From Purshia tridentata (taxonomy: Eukaryota; Streptophyta; Magnoliopsida; Rosales; Rosaceae): a stretch of DNA of 23,807 nucleotides. A program made the position numbers and the translations under genes. The notes below the pieces were generated by a model. That model ran no database searches. It had not been told where the DNA came from and saw nothing but the letters and a program-made list of their open reading frames with translations. Every line of letters begins with the position of its first letter. Positions within the stretch are counted from its first letter, which is position 1. The DNA lies in the NCBI GenBank assembly GCA_003254885.1, contig QANT01001050.1, forward strand, positions 1-23,807. Reading direction: 5' to 3'. Below, piece after piece: positions 9,180-18,476 of this stretch.

Positions 9180-9875
9180 TAACTCGTGATTGTTAATTAA
9201 TTAATAATATCCTATAATCTATCTTTGTTCAATTTTAATATTCTTTATTAAGTGTGACTAATTATTATTTATTTTGTTTTGATTGATTTGGGTTTCTTGC
9301 CTTGAGCGGGAGAATAGCTCATTATATGTTTAAAGTTGAAGCCTTCATGGAGTTGCCTATATAAGGTTTCCCTTCCTTTCTTTTAGTACTTAAAAGCTCT
9401 CATTTGAGAGCTATAAAATTTAATGTTAGAATATAGATGTTACAATTATATGGTGTTTGTATGCTCCAAATTTACATTGAGTATCATTTCATCTCTAAAT
9501 ACATTCAATGGTTACAAATTTACAATTATATCTTTTTTGGTATAGGTTTGCAACACATTTTGTGATTTTGAACAATCAAACATATTCCAAATCTCCAACC
9601 ATAATTGAAGTTTGATGTCATAGAAAGGTTGTCCCTTCTATGGATTGTTGAATCAATGAATTTGTTATTTTATAGATTGATGGATTAATGAATTTGTTAG
9701 TTTTATGCTTTGAATCTTTGATGGATTAATGAATTTATGCATTTATGAATTGATAGATTGATAAATGTATGGATGTATTTGAATTTTGAATGCTAAAGCT
9801 TGGAGTTTTATGAGTTTTTTAATTTTAAATAAGCATTTATAAGGTGTAAATTTACAGATTTGAAATGTGAAAAAA
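9180..9875. other. hAT 3' flank, no gene recognised
   Basis: AT-rich sequence without a coding signal. At 9641-9770 three imperfect copies of GATGGATTAATGAATTT-type sequence recur about 40 bp apart. Probably the 3' untranslated part of the hAT element. Confidence 0.45.
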
Positions 9876-10050
9876 AGAGGTAGGTCAGGGATCGAGACAG
9901 GTTCGAGTATGGTATTTTCCGGTGAGATTGAGGATGGGGAATTTCCATTTAAATAAGGCGAGATTGGGGTGCGTTCGGGGAGAAGAAAAATCGAGGGCGG
10001 GGGATGAAAGGTACTTCCAGCCCCGCCTTGCTCCGTTGCAATTCTTACTT
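9876..10050. mobile_element. hAT 3' terminal region (GC-rich subterminal sequence)
   Basis: A sharp GC-rich island: GGTCAGGGATCGAGACAGG, GAGATTGAGGATGGGG, GAGGGCGGGGGATGAAAGG, ending CCCCGCCTTGCTCCGTTGC then AATTCTTAC. On the other strand the end reads GCAACGGAGCAAGGCGGGG. This matches the plant hAT terminus style (TAGGGATGGCAACGGGGCGGGG). It lies about 1 kb after the transposase remnant, as expected for the 3' end. I found no matching left terminus in the window, so the 5' boundary and the 8-bp duplication remain undefined. Confidence 0.55.
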
Positions 10051-11135
10051 ACAACAACCAAATGATATTTATACCATAAGTATTACTGTTCTTATTAACT
10101 ATTTATTCTCTTATGCGTGGATTTATGTTAACTTATTTCTTATAATTTGAAAAATTTGCTGTTTTTAGAGTTATTTTGAACAACTTCAGTACCATAATGA
10201 TTTGTTGTAGTGAAAGCTTTGCTAAATTAGCTAGAGAATATATTTGATTTTATCCCTTTTAATAACATAGTGAGAGACTATTCTCACTCAACCTATGTGA
10301 AAATGTGACTATTTTCACTCAACCTATGTGAAGAAGTGCTGAAAGCAGTGTCTCAATTGTTGAAAACTTCCTATTAAAAAATCATTTGTAAATTTTGTAT
10401 CACTACCACCTCCACTTCTCTTCTGGTATTTCTGTTTAATTACTTAATTTAGTTTAAATTTATTTTTTTGGGGTGCATTGTACTCTTCTCTAGTCTCTAT
10501 TTGATATTTTTGTATGTGTTAATTATCCAATATATTGGCTATTTTTTTGCTAAATGACTTTGATTATTAAGTTGGTGTGTGATTAGTAGGTTTTCAAGAG
10601 TCTATAACTCAAAGAGAATAACTTGCCTGCATTACATAGTGCACTGTACTTTACAGGTACTTAGTTTTTATTCATTTATTTCTTTTTAGATAATGCAATT
10701 CATGATAAATACTCTATTTTTCAAATTTTACACCTTACTCAACTTTCACTTTTTTACTTACATCACTAATTCAATTAATTTTAGAACAAGTTCCAGTACT
10801 CATATTTGACTCAATACACTTGAATTCCAAATTATTTGGGATCTCAAGTTCCATATTTTTTTCAATATTTTTGTTTTCTTCTTTTAATGGATTTCTCTTT
10901 TTATAGTTACCAATTACCAATTGCTTATTTCACAATCATTTTTTGCATTGCTAATATGTCCAATCATTTTAATTAAAACAAAATAATTGTAAATATCTAT
11001 TTCATGAAAAGCATAATGTTTCATTGTAGCATTTTGGTGTACAATAATGTACATTAGTAACATAAGATTAGTTGCATCTAATCAAGGATATTGCGATTGA
11101 AATCTAACCACACACTTTCTGAAATAGAGTTATGA
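10051..11135. other. Intergenic, no gene recognised
   Basis: AT-rich, no coding signal seen. It contains one short tandem duplication (listed separately), and otherwise only T-rich and A-rich stretches. Confidence 0.5.
10276..10337. repeat. 31-bp direct tandem duplication (2 copies)
   Basis: GACTATTCTCACTCAACC followed by TATGTGAAAATGT at 10276-10306 is repeated with four substitutions at 10307-10337. The copies abut exactly. No function can be read from it. Confidence 0.85.
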
Positions 11136-11516
11136 ACCAAGTTAATCTCCCAAGAGCCCACCGTCGATGCCGATTTTAACACCGCCACTGGTGCTAGTGA
11201 CTCAGTTCAATTAAGCACCAGCGATGATCTTCCGTCCTTTCAACCAATTGAAACTCGCTTGAGGCCACATGGCAGAAATAAATTAAAGAAAGCAAGACAA
11301 GATAGTTCTAACCTGGATGAAGTTTCCGTAAGTCGCACCACCTTTATCAACGAAGTGCAATTGTTCTCGAAAAAACAATATCATTTCATGGAGGTTTTCA
11401 TTGATCAAAAGAAAAAGTATGATTACTTCATGATTATGGGCATGGATCTCAACAATATGTTCAAACTACAACGGCGGTTTTGGGAGAGAAGGAAGTGTGA
11501 AGTTATAGCAAGATGA
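11136..11516 (+). pseudogene. PIF/Harbinger ORF1 (Myb/NAM-associated type), 3' part
   Basis: Open from 11136 to the TGA at 11514-11516 with no ATG in a sensible place. It reads SQEPTVDADF, QPIETRLRPHGRNKLKKARQ, then a charged helical tail (FSKKQYHFMEVFIDQKKKYDY). The RPHGRNKxKK motif followed by a coiled-coil-like tail is the usual C-terminal end of the accessory protein encoded beside plant PIF/Harbinger transposases. The N-terminal Myb-like domain is not seen upstream, so the gene is truncated or decayed. It lies 428 bp upstream of a Harbinger nuclease remnant in the same orientation, which supports the assignment. Confidence 0.55.
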
Positions 11517-11943
11517 GACTCAGATGAGATCAATGAGGCCAATCCTGAAACTTTAACCTCGGGCGGGTACTATTCGAACTATGACTTTTCACAATTCAAT
11601 TAAATATATTTTTATGAGCAGATTATGTGTTTTGGAGAATTTCATAAAATTCAATTACGTATTTTTATGAATTTCAATTATGAATTTTTCTTATGAACTT
11701 TTATGATGGATTTTTATAAATTTTTTAAAATTTATCTATGATATAATCATACCTAAACAGTATGATTAGACCATACTAGTTATGAGTAAGTATAAGATTC
11801 CTTTACTGCATGATAAGATTATACTAGTTTGCATTTCTAATATAATAAAATTCGTATTCTAATTTTGATTATCTTAAATTTCACATGTATCTCTATAAAT
11901 ATGATGGCTAAACAGAAACTTCAGTCACACTACCATCCTACCT

Positions 11944-13176
11944 ATGTCTTCTCCAGACGAGTTCTATGATTCAAATGATGAGAAATTTCTGAATCAAATG
12001 AGAGTGTGGCGTCAACAGTGACAACCCTCGCTACGATGAGATATGTGGTTGCTTCAACCTATTATCAACCTCACGACGCTATATAAGTCGAGATTAAGAA
12101 GTTGGTCATAACCTTATCATGACTAACTACTTCAATGCCGACTAAAAATGCTCCAAGATGTATGCAACTACGACAACTATTTACAATAAAGACAAAATGA
12201 ACAAAAAGTGACTTCAGTCATGAGAATATTATTTGCCAATATCTCAGCCGATGCCCCAGATAAGGGATTCCAGATCGCCGAAAGCACAGTGTTGTAGTAG
12301 TTCAAAAAGTTCATGTGAGTGATTCTAAAGATGTATGGAGAGAAATACCTTTGCACACTAACAATTACAGATCTTCAACGGTTGTTGTGTAAGGCCAACA
12401 AACGCAGATTTCCAAGTATGCTCACGAGTATAGATTGTATATATATTGGGAGTGGAGGGATTGCCCTGTGGGACAACAATGGGCATATTAAGGTCATTAC
12501 CACACCCCAACCATGATACTCGAGTTGGTTGCGGGATACACCTAGATATGGCATGTCAACTTTGGCTGGCCCGAGAGCAAGAATAATTTAGCGTTTTGAA
12601 TGACTCCCATCTTTTTTATGCTGAAGAACAACTACGCAACCCTCAGATTAGATACAAAGTTAATGTGAACAATTATACAATGAGGCATTATCTAGTGGAC
12701 TAGATTTACCCCAAATGGGCCACTTTGATCAAAACAATTTCAAATCTTATGGGAGATATTATCCAACTTTTTGCAAACTATCAAGAGTCCTACATGTAAG
12801 ATGTCGAGAGAGCTTTTGGGATTTTAAGGACTAGGTGGGAGATCAAGAGGAAACCCATGAGAAGATGGAGCATCAATGATCTCAGCTATATTATGAATAC
12901 GTGCATAATTATGCATAATATCATCATTGAAGACGAGAGGTTAGACAATGAATCAGATGATGATATCGACCACGTGAAGGAAAGGATGGCCCGAGTTGTA
13001 GTACAATATGACCAATTGATGAGGGTGTTAGCTATCGTTCACCCCGTGTAATGGAGAGGCTTCCTCGACTAACGTTGATTAGGTCAACGGCACTCCACGA
13101 TCGATTAAAACAAGATATGGTAAAGTATCTCTGGATGCGCCAAGGAAATTGTGCCCTTGCACAACGTCAGCGTTGA
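11944..13176 (+). pseudogene. PIF/Harbinger DDE transposase (ALP1-like nuclease), broken
   Basis: The start MSSPDEFYDSNDEKFLNQM at 11944 is usual for this family and is followed by an early stop. Recognisable segments in shifting frames include IAESTVL (about 12270), LKMYGEKYL with DLQRLLCKANKRRFPSML and SIDCIYI (about 12325-12450), WEWRDCP, ILELVAGYT, FGWPESKNNLAF (about 12560-12600), a PKWATLIKTIS-like stretch (about 12710-12740), DVERAFGILRTRWEI (about 12805-12845), then RRWSINDLSYIMN and IIMHNIIIEDERLDNE to 13048. A last piece, LHDRLKQDMVKYLWMRQGN, ends at 13176. The first acidic residue (SIDC) and the Glu (DVERAF) remain. The middle Asp of the family's SxNDxxV motif reads Asn (SKNNL). 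Many stops and frameshifts show an inactive copy. In the family this enzyme cuts DNA at element ends with the ORF1 protein. Confidence 0.85.
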
Positions 13177-13457
13177 ACATCGACGTTTGAAGTGTTTCTT
13201 TGTGTTTGTTGTTTATGTGTGTTGCATTTTGTCTTAATTATTTGCATATTTGTGTGTCTATTTGTGTGCATTGTTTTGCAAAACACCTTTGTGTGCTTGT
13301 TGTGTTTGTTGTTTTGTATTGTAATGTGAACTGAATAAAAGTGTGTTGTATTTAATTGTCTTGTTTTATATTGCAAATATTTTTGTTGATTCATATGCGG
13401 AATTGAGTGTATATGATTCATCAAAGAATCCAATGGTCAAGCCATGCCATTTTCTCT
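13177..13457. other. GT-rich spacer after the Harbinger remnant
   Basis: A TTGTGTG/GTTTGTTG-rich stretch (about 13195-13360) of low complexity. The open frame on the minus strand (13167-13433) is the shadow of this composition. No gene seen. Confidence 0.5.
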
Positions 13458-13463
13458 TATAAA
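13458..13463 (+). promoter_or_regulatory. TATA box upstream of cysteine-rich frame
   Basis: TATAAA inside CTTATAAATAC lies 70 bp before an ATG (13533) in good context (AAGAATGGCT). The spacing suits a short 5' leader. Suggestive only. Confidence 0.35.
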
Positions 13464-13532
13464 TACTAAGGTTTAACTGGTAGGCTAACACATCCACATT
13501 ACTATCATGAGAAAGGGCTTCCTCCTACAAGA

Positions 13533-13912
13533 ATGGCTTCAGCGAGAGCTCCAAGTAAGCAGTTGATGAGAGATCTGTGCGACATCCTGAAAACACAAAG
13601 TATAAGTGTGACGGTCTGAACGACTACAACCCAAATTATGAGGTATGTACGACATGGTTTCAGAGCGACCTAATAATGCAAGACTGCTAGTGTGAATGTG
13701 ACGGAGTTGGACCACTATGCCACTATTGTATCAAGAGGGACATGGGCCTCCCAAGACCCAAAAACCTAGGGCCATGACTATGCACTTGCAGGAAGGGCAT
13801 TCAATCATGTCCCGATTGTGAGGCTAAACCAGATATTTGTTTTTGGGTTAGGTATAAAAATGTTTACATAAATCCACGTTATTCTCCCAAGCCCACCCGT
13901 GAGAACAACTGA
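13533..13912 (+). pseudogene. Cysteine-rich small protein, broken, unrecognised
   Basis: From the ATG at 13533 the frame reads MASARAPSKQLMRDLCDIL, then a frameshift near 13580-13600 leads into KYKCDGLNDYNPNYEVC, DLIMQDC, a TAG at 13688, CECDGVGPLCHYCIKRD, GLPRPKNLGP, a TGA, CTCRKGIQSCPDCEAKPD and WVRYKNVYINPRYSP, ending at 13910-13912. Some thirteen cysteines in CxC, CxxC and C-x6-C spacing suggest a zinc-binding or disulfide-rich protein of about 125 residues. Two in-frame stops and one frameshift break it. Codon and base composition are clearly more GC-rich than the flanks. It follows the Harbinger remnant on the same strand by 357 bp, with its own TATA box. I do not recognise the family; a passenger gene of the element or an independent small gene are both possible. 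Confidence 0.45.
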
Positions 13913-14169
13913 AGATTGTCGTAGATGTATTATTTTGTTGTTGGGTGTTGTGTTTAATTTTATGTATTCATTATAGTATTTGAGTATTTTAGGGTATTTT
14001 TGTTGTTAATTTTATGTACTTATATTAGTATTTGAGATGTTTTAATATAGTCTTTTTAAAAATGTTTGTTATCATTTTTAATGAAAAAGTAAATTGTGTT
14101 GTGTTTACCATTTTTAACATGTCAAATATTAAAAAAAAAAACAACTTAAAGACTGTTCGTGGAGAGAAA
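13913..14169. other. Spacer, no gene recognised
   Basis: AT-rich with ATTTTATGTA-type repeats (about 13955-14030, TTTTATGTATTCATTATAG and a close copy). No coding signal. Confidence 0.4.
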
Positions 14170-14460
14170 ATATAAAATTTACAAAATTGGCTAATAATGT
14201 TATAATCAAAATATATTCAATATTGACCTCATATTAAAGATTTCATTCAAATAATACCAATGGTATTTTTTTTAAATATTTAAATGATAAATTACTACTT
14301 AACCATCACTTAATCTAAATTAGGTTTATTTTAAATAAGTACAATACAATTACTTTTAGCTATCACTATTAGCACTATTGCAGCTTCAGCATATATTACT
14401 ATCTCTCAGGTCACAAAATAACTTTTCAGGCTATGTATTATTATCTCTTTCACTTTCACC
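14170..14460. repeat. Direct repeat, copy 1 (about 290 bp)
   Basis: Starts ATATAAAATTTACAAAATTG and ends CACTTTCACC. It aligns almost throughout with 15153-15238 joined to 16026-16253, with scattered substitutions and small indels. Shared blocks include ATTGACCTCAT, ATAATACCAATGGTAT, ACCATCACTTAAT and ACTTTTCAGG. No coding signal. It could be a local duplication or the terminal repeats of a small element, but no TG...CA ends or primer-binding site are evident. Confidence 0.8.
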
Positions 14461-15152
14461 ACGAATGATAGCCTTAGAACTCACCTAGAATAACTATCAC
14501 TTTTCACAATCTATCAGTATCACCCTCACAATTTCGACTTGTTAATTAGTCATTGATAGCAAACATTGGCTATCATTATCAGTATCAAACTCACCATTGT
14601 GGAGAGCCTGAGGGTGACAGTGATCACTAACTGGGGCCCACGCATTTGACAGCCAAAAAGAAAGAAAAAAGTGGGACGCAAAATGCCATGTATGTCTTTC
14701 TATCAAATGGCAGTGGTAGTTTTTATTTATAGGCATCTTAATAAAGAGTGAGGGTGTAAGTGTAAGATATTGTATAGAAATTGTGGTGCCCAACAGCCAC
14801 TGTTTATGTGTCAACCCAGGATTACACATGCTAGGGGCACGCATGATAGCCACCAATGGTCCAGATAATCGGATCGTTAGATGGACAATACAAATTATCT
14901 GGCCGTTATGCATTTAAAAAAAATAAAAAATTAACAGGCCCAGACACGTGGCAAGATCTGGGGCGTCCGTTGTTAATAATCGTTGCAAATTGAAGACTCA
15001 AGTTTTTTGTCTGTTGAAATTAAATAAAAAAATCCAAATAAACTCAAAAAAATACAAAAAAATCCTAACGACTATATCATGCATTTTCCTATAAATTCAA
15101 CATTCACCTTTCATTTTTTTCCCACAGTCATCTATCATTTTCACTCACTCAC
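14461..15152. other. Spacer between direct repeats, promoter-like motifs
   Basis: No coding region supported. It holds a G-box/ABRE-type CACGTGGC (14945-14952), a TATAAA (about 15090) and an imperfect hairpin with arms CCAGATAAT and ATTATCTGG (14861-14902). The minus-strand open frame at 14542-14913 has no family likeness. Confidence 0.35.
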
Positions 15153-16253
15153 ATATAAAATTTACAAAATTGGCTAATAATATTATAAATCCAAATATAC
15201 TCAATATTGACCTCATGTTAATGATCTCATAAAAATAAAGGTTAATTGACTTTAAATACCAAATTTTAATAACTTTTTAGTTTAGATACCAAAATTTAAT
15301 AGCATTTTAGATTAGGTATTAGTTGAAAAGTCAAATATAATAATATAGTAAAGGGCATTATAATTCACAAATATTACATCACATGCCACTACAATAATAT
15401 ATATATATATGTATATATATTACATCCATCTATTACATTAATTTATACTATATTGTATTAAAACTTAAAAAAATCAATCCAATCACATTTTAACTGTAAC
15501 TATCTTATAAATTTGTTATGATTGTCTTGGTAAGTTGAAAAAGACAACTCCCACCACTATACTTAGTATTATTTTGAGTAAAAGTACTGTTTTGACCTCT
15601 ATTTATACTATATTGTAATAAAATTTCTCTTAAAAAAAATTTCAATTCAGTCACAACCTAACTGTGACTGTATCACAATTGAGCTGTAACTGTCATTCAG
15701 TCACAATTAAATTTGAAGTTGAGTGTCGTACAGTCACAACTAAAACTAAAGTTAAGAGTATATTAACTAATTTTCAAGACAATATAAAAGTATCAAGGAC
15801 AGTTTTGTTAAAACTTTATAAATTTTATCTAAAACTCATCATATGTGGGCTAAAGGATAGTATAAGGGCAAATTTGTCAAACAAATAAAAACCAAACAAA
15901 TGGGCTGTAAATTTGTGACCTATTCTAAAAATCAAGTTCATTAGTTAGTTGTCAAACTTAAAAATTATGAGCAAAACTGATTTTCTAAAAAAGTATTGAA
16001 ACTAGGTATTTAATCTTAAATTTCTATAAAAATAATACCAATGGTATATTTTTTATAAATATTTAAAAGATAAATTACTATTTAACCATCACTTAATTTA
16101 AATTAGGCTTATTTTAATTAAATACAATTATATTACAGCATTGTAGCTTTAGCACATATTACTATTACTTTTTAAGTTACAAAATCACTTTTTAAGTTAC
16201 AAAATTACTTTTCAGGTCATGTATGATTAATATTATCACTCTTACACTTACCA
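15153..16253. repeat. Direct repeat, copy 2, split by an insertion
   Basis: The left part 15153-15238 and right part 16026-16253 together match copy 1 at 14170-14460. In copy 1 the corresponding point reads CATTCAAATAATACC without interruption. The difference defines an insertion at 15239-16025 with a duplicated target. The right part ends ACACTTACCA at 16253, only 388 bp upstream of the ATG of the DUF639-type gene. Confidence 0.8.
15239..16025. mobile_element. Mutator-like non-autonomous element (787 bp)
   Basis: Bounded by a perfect 10-bp direct repeat ATAAAAATAA (15229-15238 and 16026-16035), within the 9-11 bp typical of Mutator-like elements. The empty site is preserved in the paralogous repeat near 14245. 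Terminal inverted repeats of about 41 bp are imperfect: both ends, read inward, contain TAAATACC followed within about 20 bp by CTTTTTAG or CTTTTTTAG. The interior carries repeated CAGTCACAACT/CAGTCACAATT motifs (about 15650-15750). The small open frame at 15664-15888 shows no family. No transposase. Confidence 0.7.
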
Positions 16254-16640
16254 CTGCCTAAGTTGAAATTATAAAAGCGGCACTTGAATGGGTTTTTCAG
16301 TGAGACTAACGTTGGAAGCTTGGAGGTATCTGCACCTATTATTTGATCACCAACATTCAGCCATACAAATGTAGCGTAATTTACCATCTTATTCACATCA
16401 CATGGTGCAATGTTTAGAGGCCACGAACGCAGCAACAGAGTTCGCTTGGTGTATGCTTAGCTTCACTCTTCATCTTTCTCTGTCTTTCTGTCCCACTTGC
16501 CCAATTAGTTTGCTCAAACAGTCTCACAGTAAAGAAAGTCCATAATTTACCCAATAAAGTATGCGAAGAGTATAGACCACGAACTCAAAGATTCAATCCT
16601 TAAAAACAAGACCCTTTTCAGAGAGAAAAAAAGAAAGAAA
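16254..16640 (+). promoter_or_regulatory. Upstream region and CT-rich leader of the DUF639-type gene
   Basis: Between the direct repeat and the ATG. From about 16440 the sequence is C+T-rich (TCTTTCTCTGTCTTTCTGTCC), typical of plant 5' leaders, then becomes A-rich just before ATGCTGTCG (AAAGAAAGAAAATG). No obvious TATA box near the leader. The minus-strand frame at 16217-16435 overlaps this region, lacks any recognised motif, and is not called. Confidence 0.4.
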
Positions 16641-18443
16641 ATGCTGTCGAAAATCTCAGCTACCCACTTGAAAGTATCACCAGCTGTACCCAGTTCTGGG
16701 TTTTCTTGGCATGGGAGTCTGGGTAGGTTTGGATATTGTGGAAGGAATTCTTCAGAGTATCATACGTCTCGGTTCAAGATTGTGGGACAGTCATTGGGGG
16801 ATAGGTGGAAGCTCAACGACATTGATGCTAGTGAGTTTTTTGTCTTCAAGTTTTAATATATATATTAGTTTTCTTAATTCCTTGATGAAGCAAAATTGCG
16901 GGACTTAAAACTAATGATATAAACCAGAATCCAGAAGTCACTAATGATAGTGAAGGAGTATAAACTATTGTCTTCAGGAATTCCTTCAGCTTTGAGTAAA
17001 TTGTGATTGAACTGGAAGTCATAGACAAGCGGTCCCATAAAAGAGAAAAAAAAAAAAAAAAAANAAAAAAAAAAAAAAAAAAAGAAACCTCGACAAGCTC
17101 ATAGCTTTCTTATTTGTCTCAATCTGCTCAAAAGAACGATTGAACTGCAAGACACAGAGAAGCTTCCTGTTTTTTGACAAAGAATGAAGAAAGGAAAAAA
17201 AAGAAAAAGGAAAAAAGAAAAAAGAAAAAAGAAAACCAAACTGGGTGTCTGTAGCTTTAGGATGTGGTACCTTCTGATGGACATGGTGCTTTAAAAATAG
17301 AGTGTATTAGTTAATAGCAAAAGCTAGCATGTAACTGGGCGTATTTGGGGTAGCCACTTACCATTTTGCCTGATTTTCTTCTTTCTCTGTTATGGGATTG
17401 TTTTCTGAATTCTATCTGCCCTATAGTGAGCTGAGTAATTTATACTTGCAGAATTATAAGTTTCTGAAGAATACTTGACTAACTTTTTAACATTCTGTTT
17501 GCTTTTATTTTTGTGCAATACATTGTTGGGACATGAATGAACTTAGACTTTTGCAGCATTTGCTTATCCATAGGATTTTGTGATGCAATCTAACCCAAGG
17601 TGTGATGTCTAAGTTCTCTAGGAGTGATTCCTAGAAGCCTACTCATGATGTCTAAGTTCTCTAGGAGTGATTCCTAGAAGCCTACTCGTGTGATACTAGT
17701 AAGTTTTTTTTGTAAGGCATGTGATACTAGTAATTTCTATAATTTTCTTGTAATTTTCTCCTCTCGTCTTTGAAATTTCCTATTGTTCTTTACCTATGAA
17801 AAATTTAGAGCAAACATAAATCCCAAATTAATCAAACAGTAGCATTCTCACACATTTATCTTTCTTGTCCTACATCAGTATCTTAAGTCTTAACTTCCTA
17901 TGGAGAGTAATTAAGTCACAGGAACCTTAGCCATAGGATTTCTCACCTTTAGAATGGATTATAAAACCATTTATCCTCAGCTTTCTGGTGGATGTTGTGT
18001 GCCTATGTAGCCACTTTATGTCAACCTGTCATTTTCATGCTGACATAAGAAGAAAACTTGAAGCATTTCCAGGTCTTTTATATACTAGAATTTAAAAAGT
18101 GTGCTTTTCGTTGGTTCTGCACACTAGTGAGCATTTATCTTAAGGGATATGATTTTCCAGGGCAATGCCAATAATATTCATCTGCCACTGTCTCCAGCTG
18201 ATCATCAAGGCATAGGCTCATGAACCTTCTGGTTCATAAAGTGTATTCAATTTAAAGACAACCTTTTATTGTGTTTCTGTTTTGGAAAATAATATAATAT
18301 AGAATATATACGGCTCCTGAATGATGTAATACATCTTCAAATTTAGAAAATGTAACCGTGAAAAGAAAAAGAAAAAGAAAAGAAAAAGTAAGTAATTTGT
18401 ATGTTTAGAATGTAAATGAAAGTATACGGAACAGAATACACTA

Positions 18444-18476
<33 letters not shown>

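Noticed and set aside
14542..14913. 123-residue minus-strand open frame
   Set aside because: Lies between two direct repeats, no recognisable motif, composition like non-coding DNA; probably chance.
14170..16253. TRIM-type LTR retroelement (repeat-spacer-repeat)
   Set aside because: No TG...CA repeat ends, no primer-binding site after copy 1 and no polypurine tract seen; kept as a direct duplication.
16217..16435. 72-residue minus-strand open frame upstream of the DUF639-type gene
   Set aside because: Overlaps the end of the repeat copy and the probable promoter; no family likeness seen.
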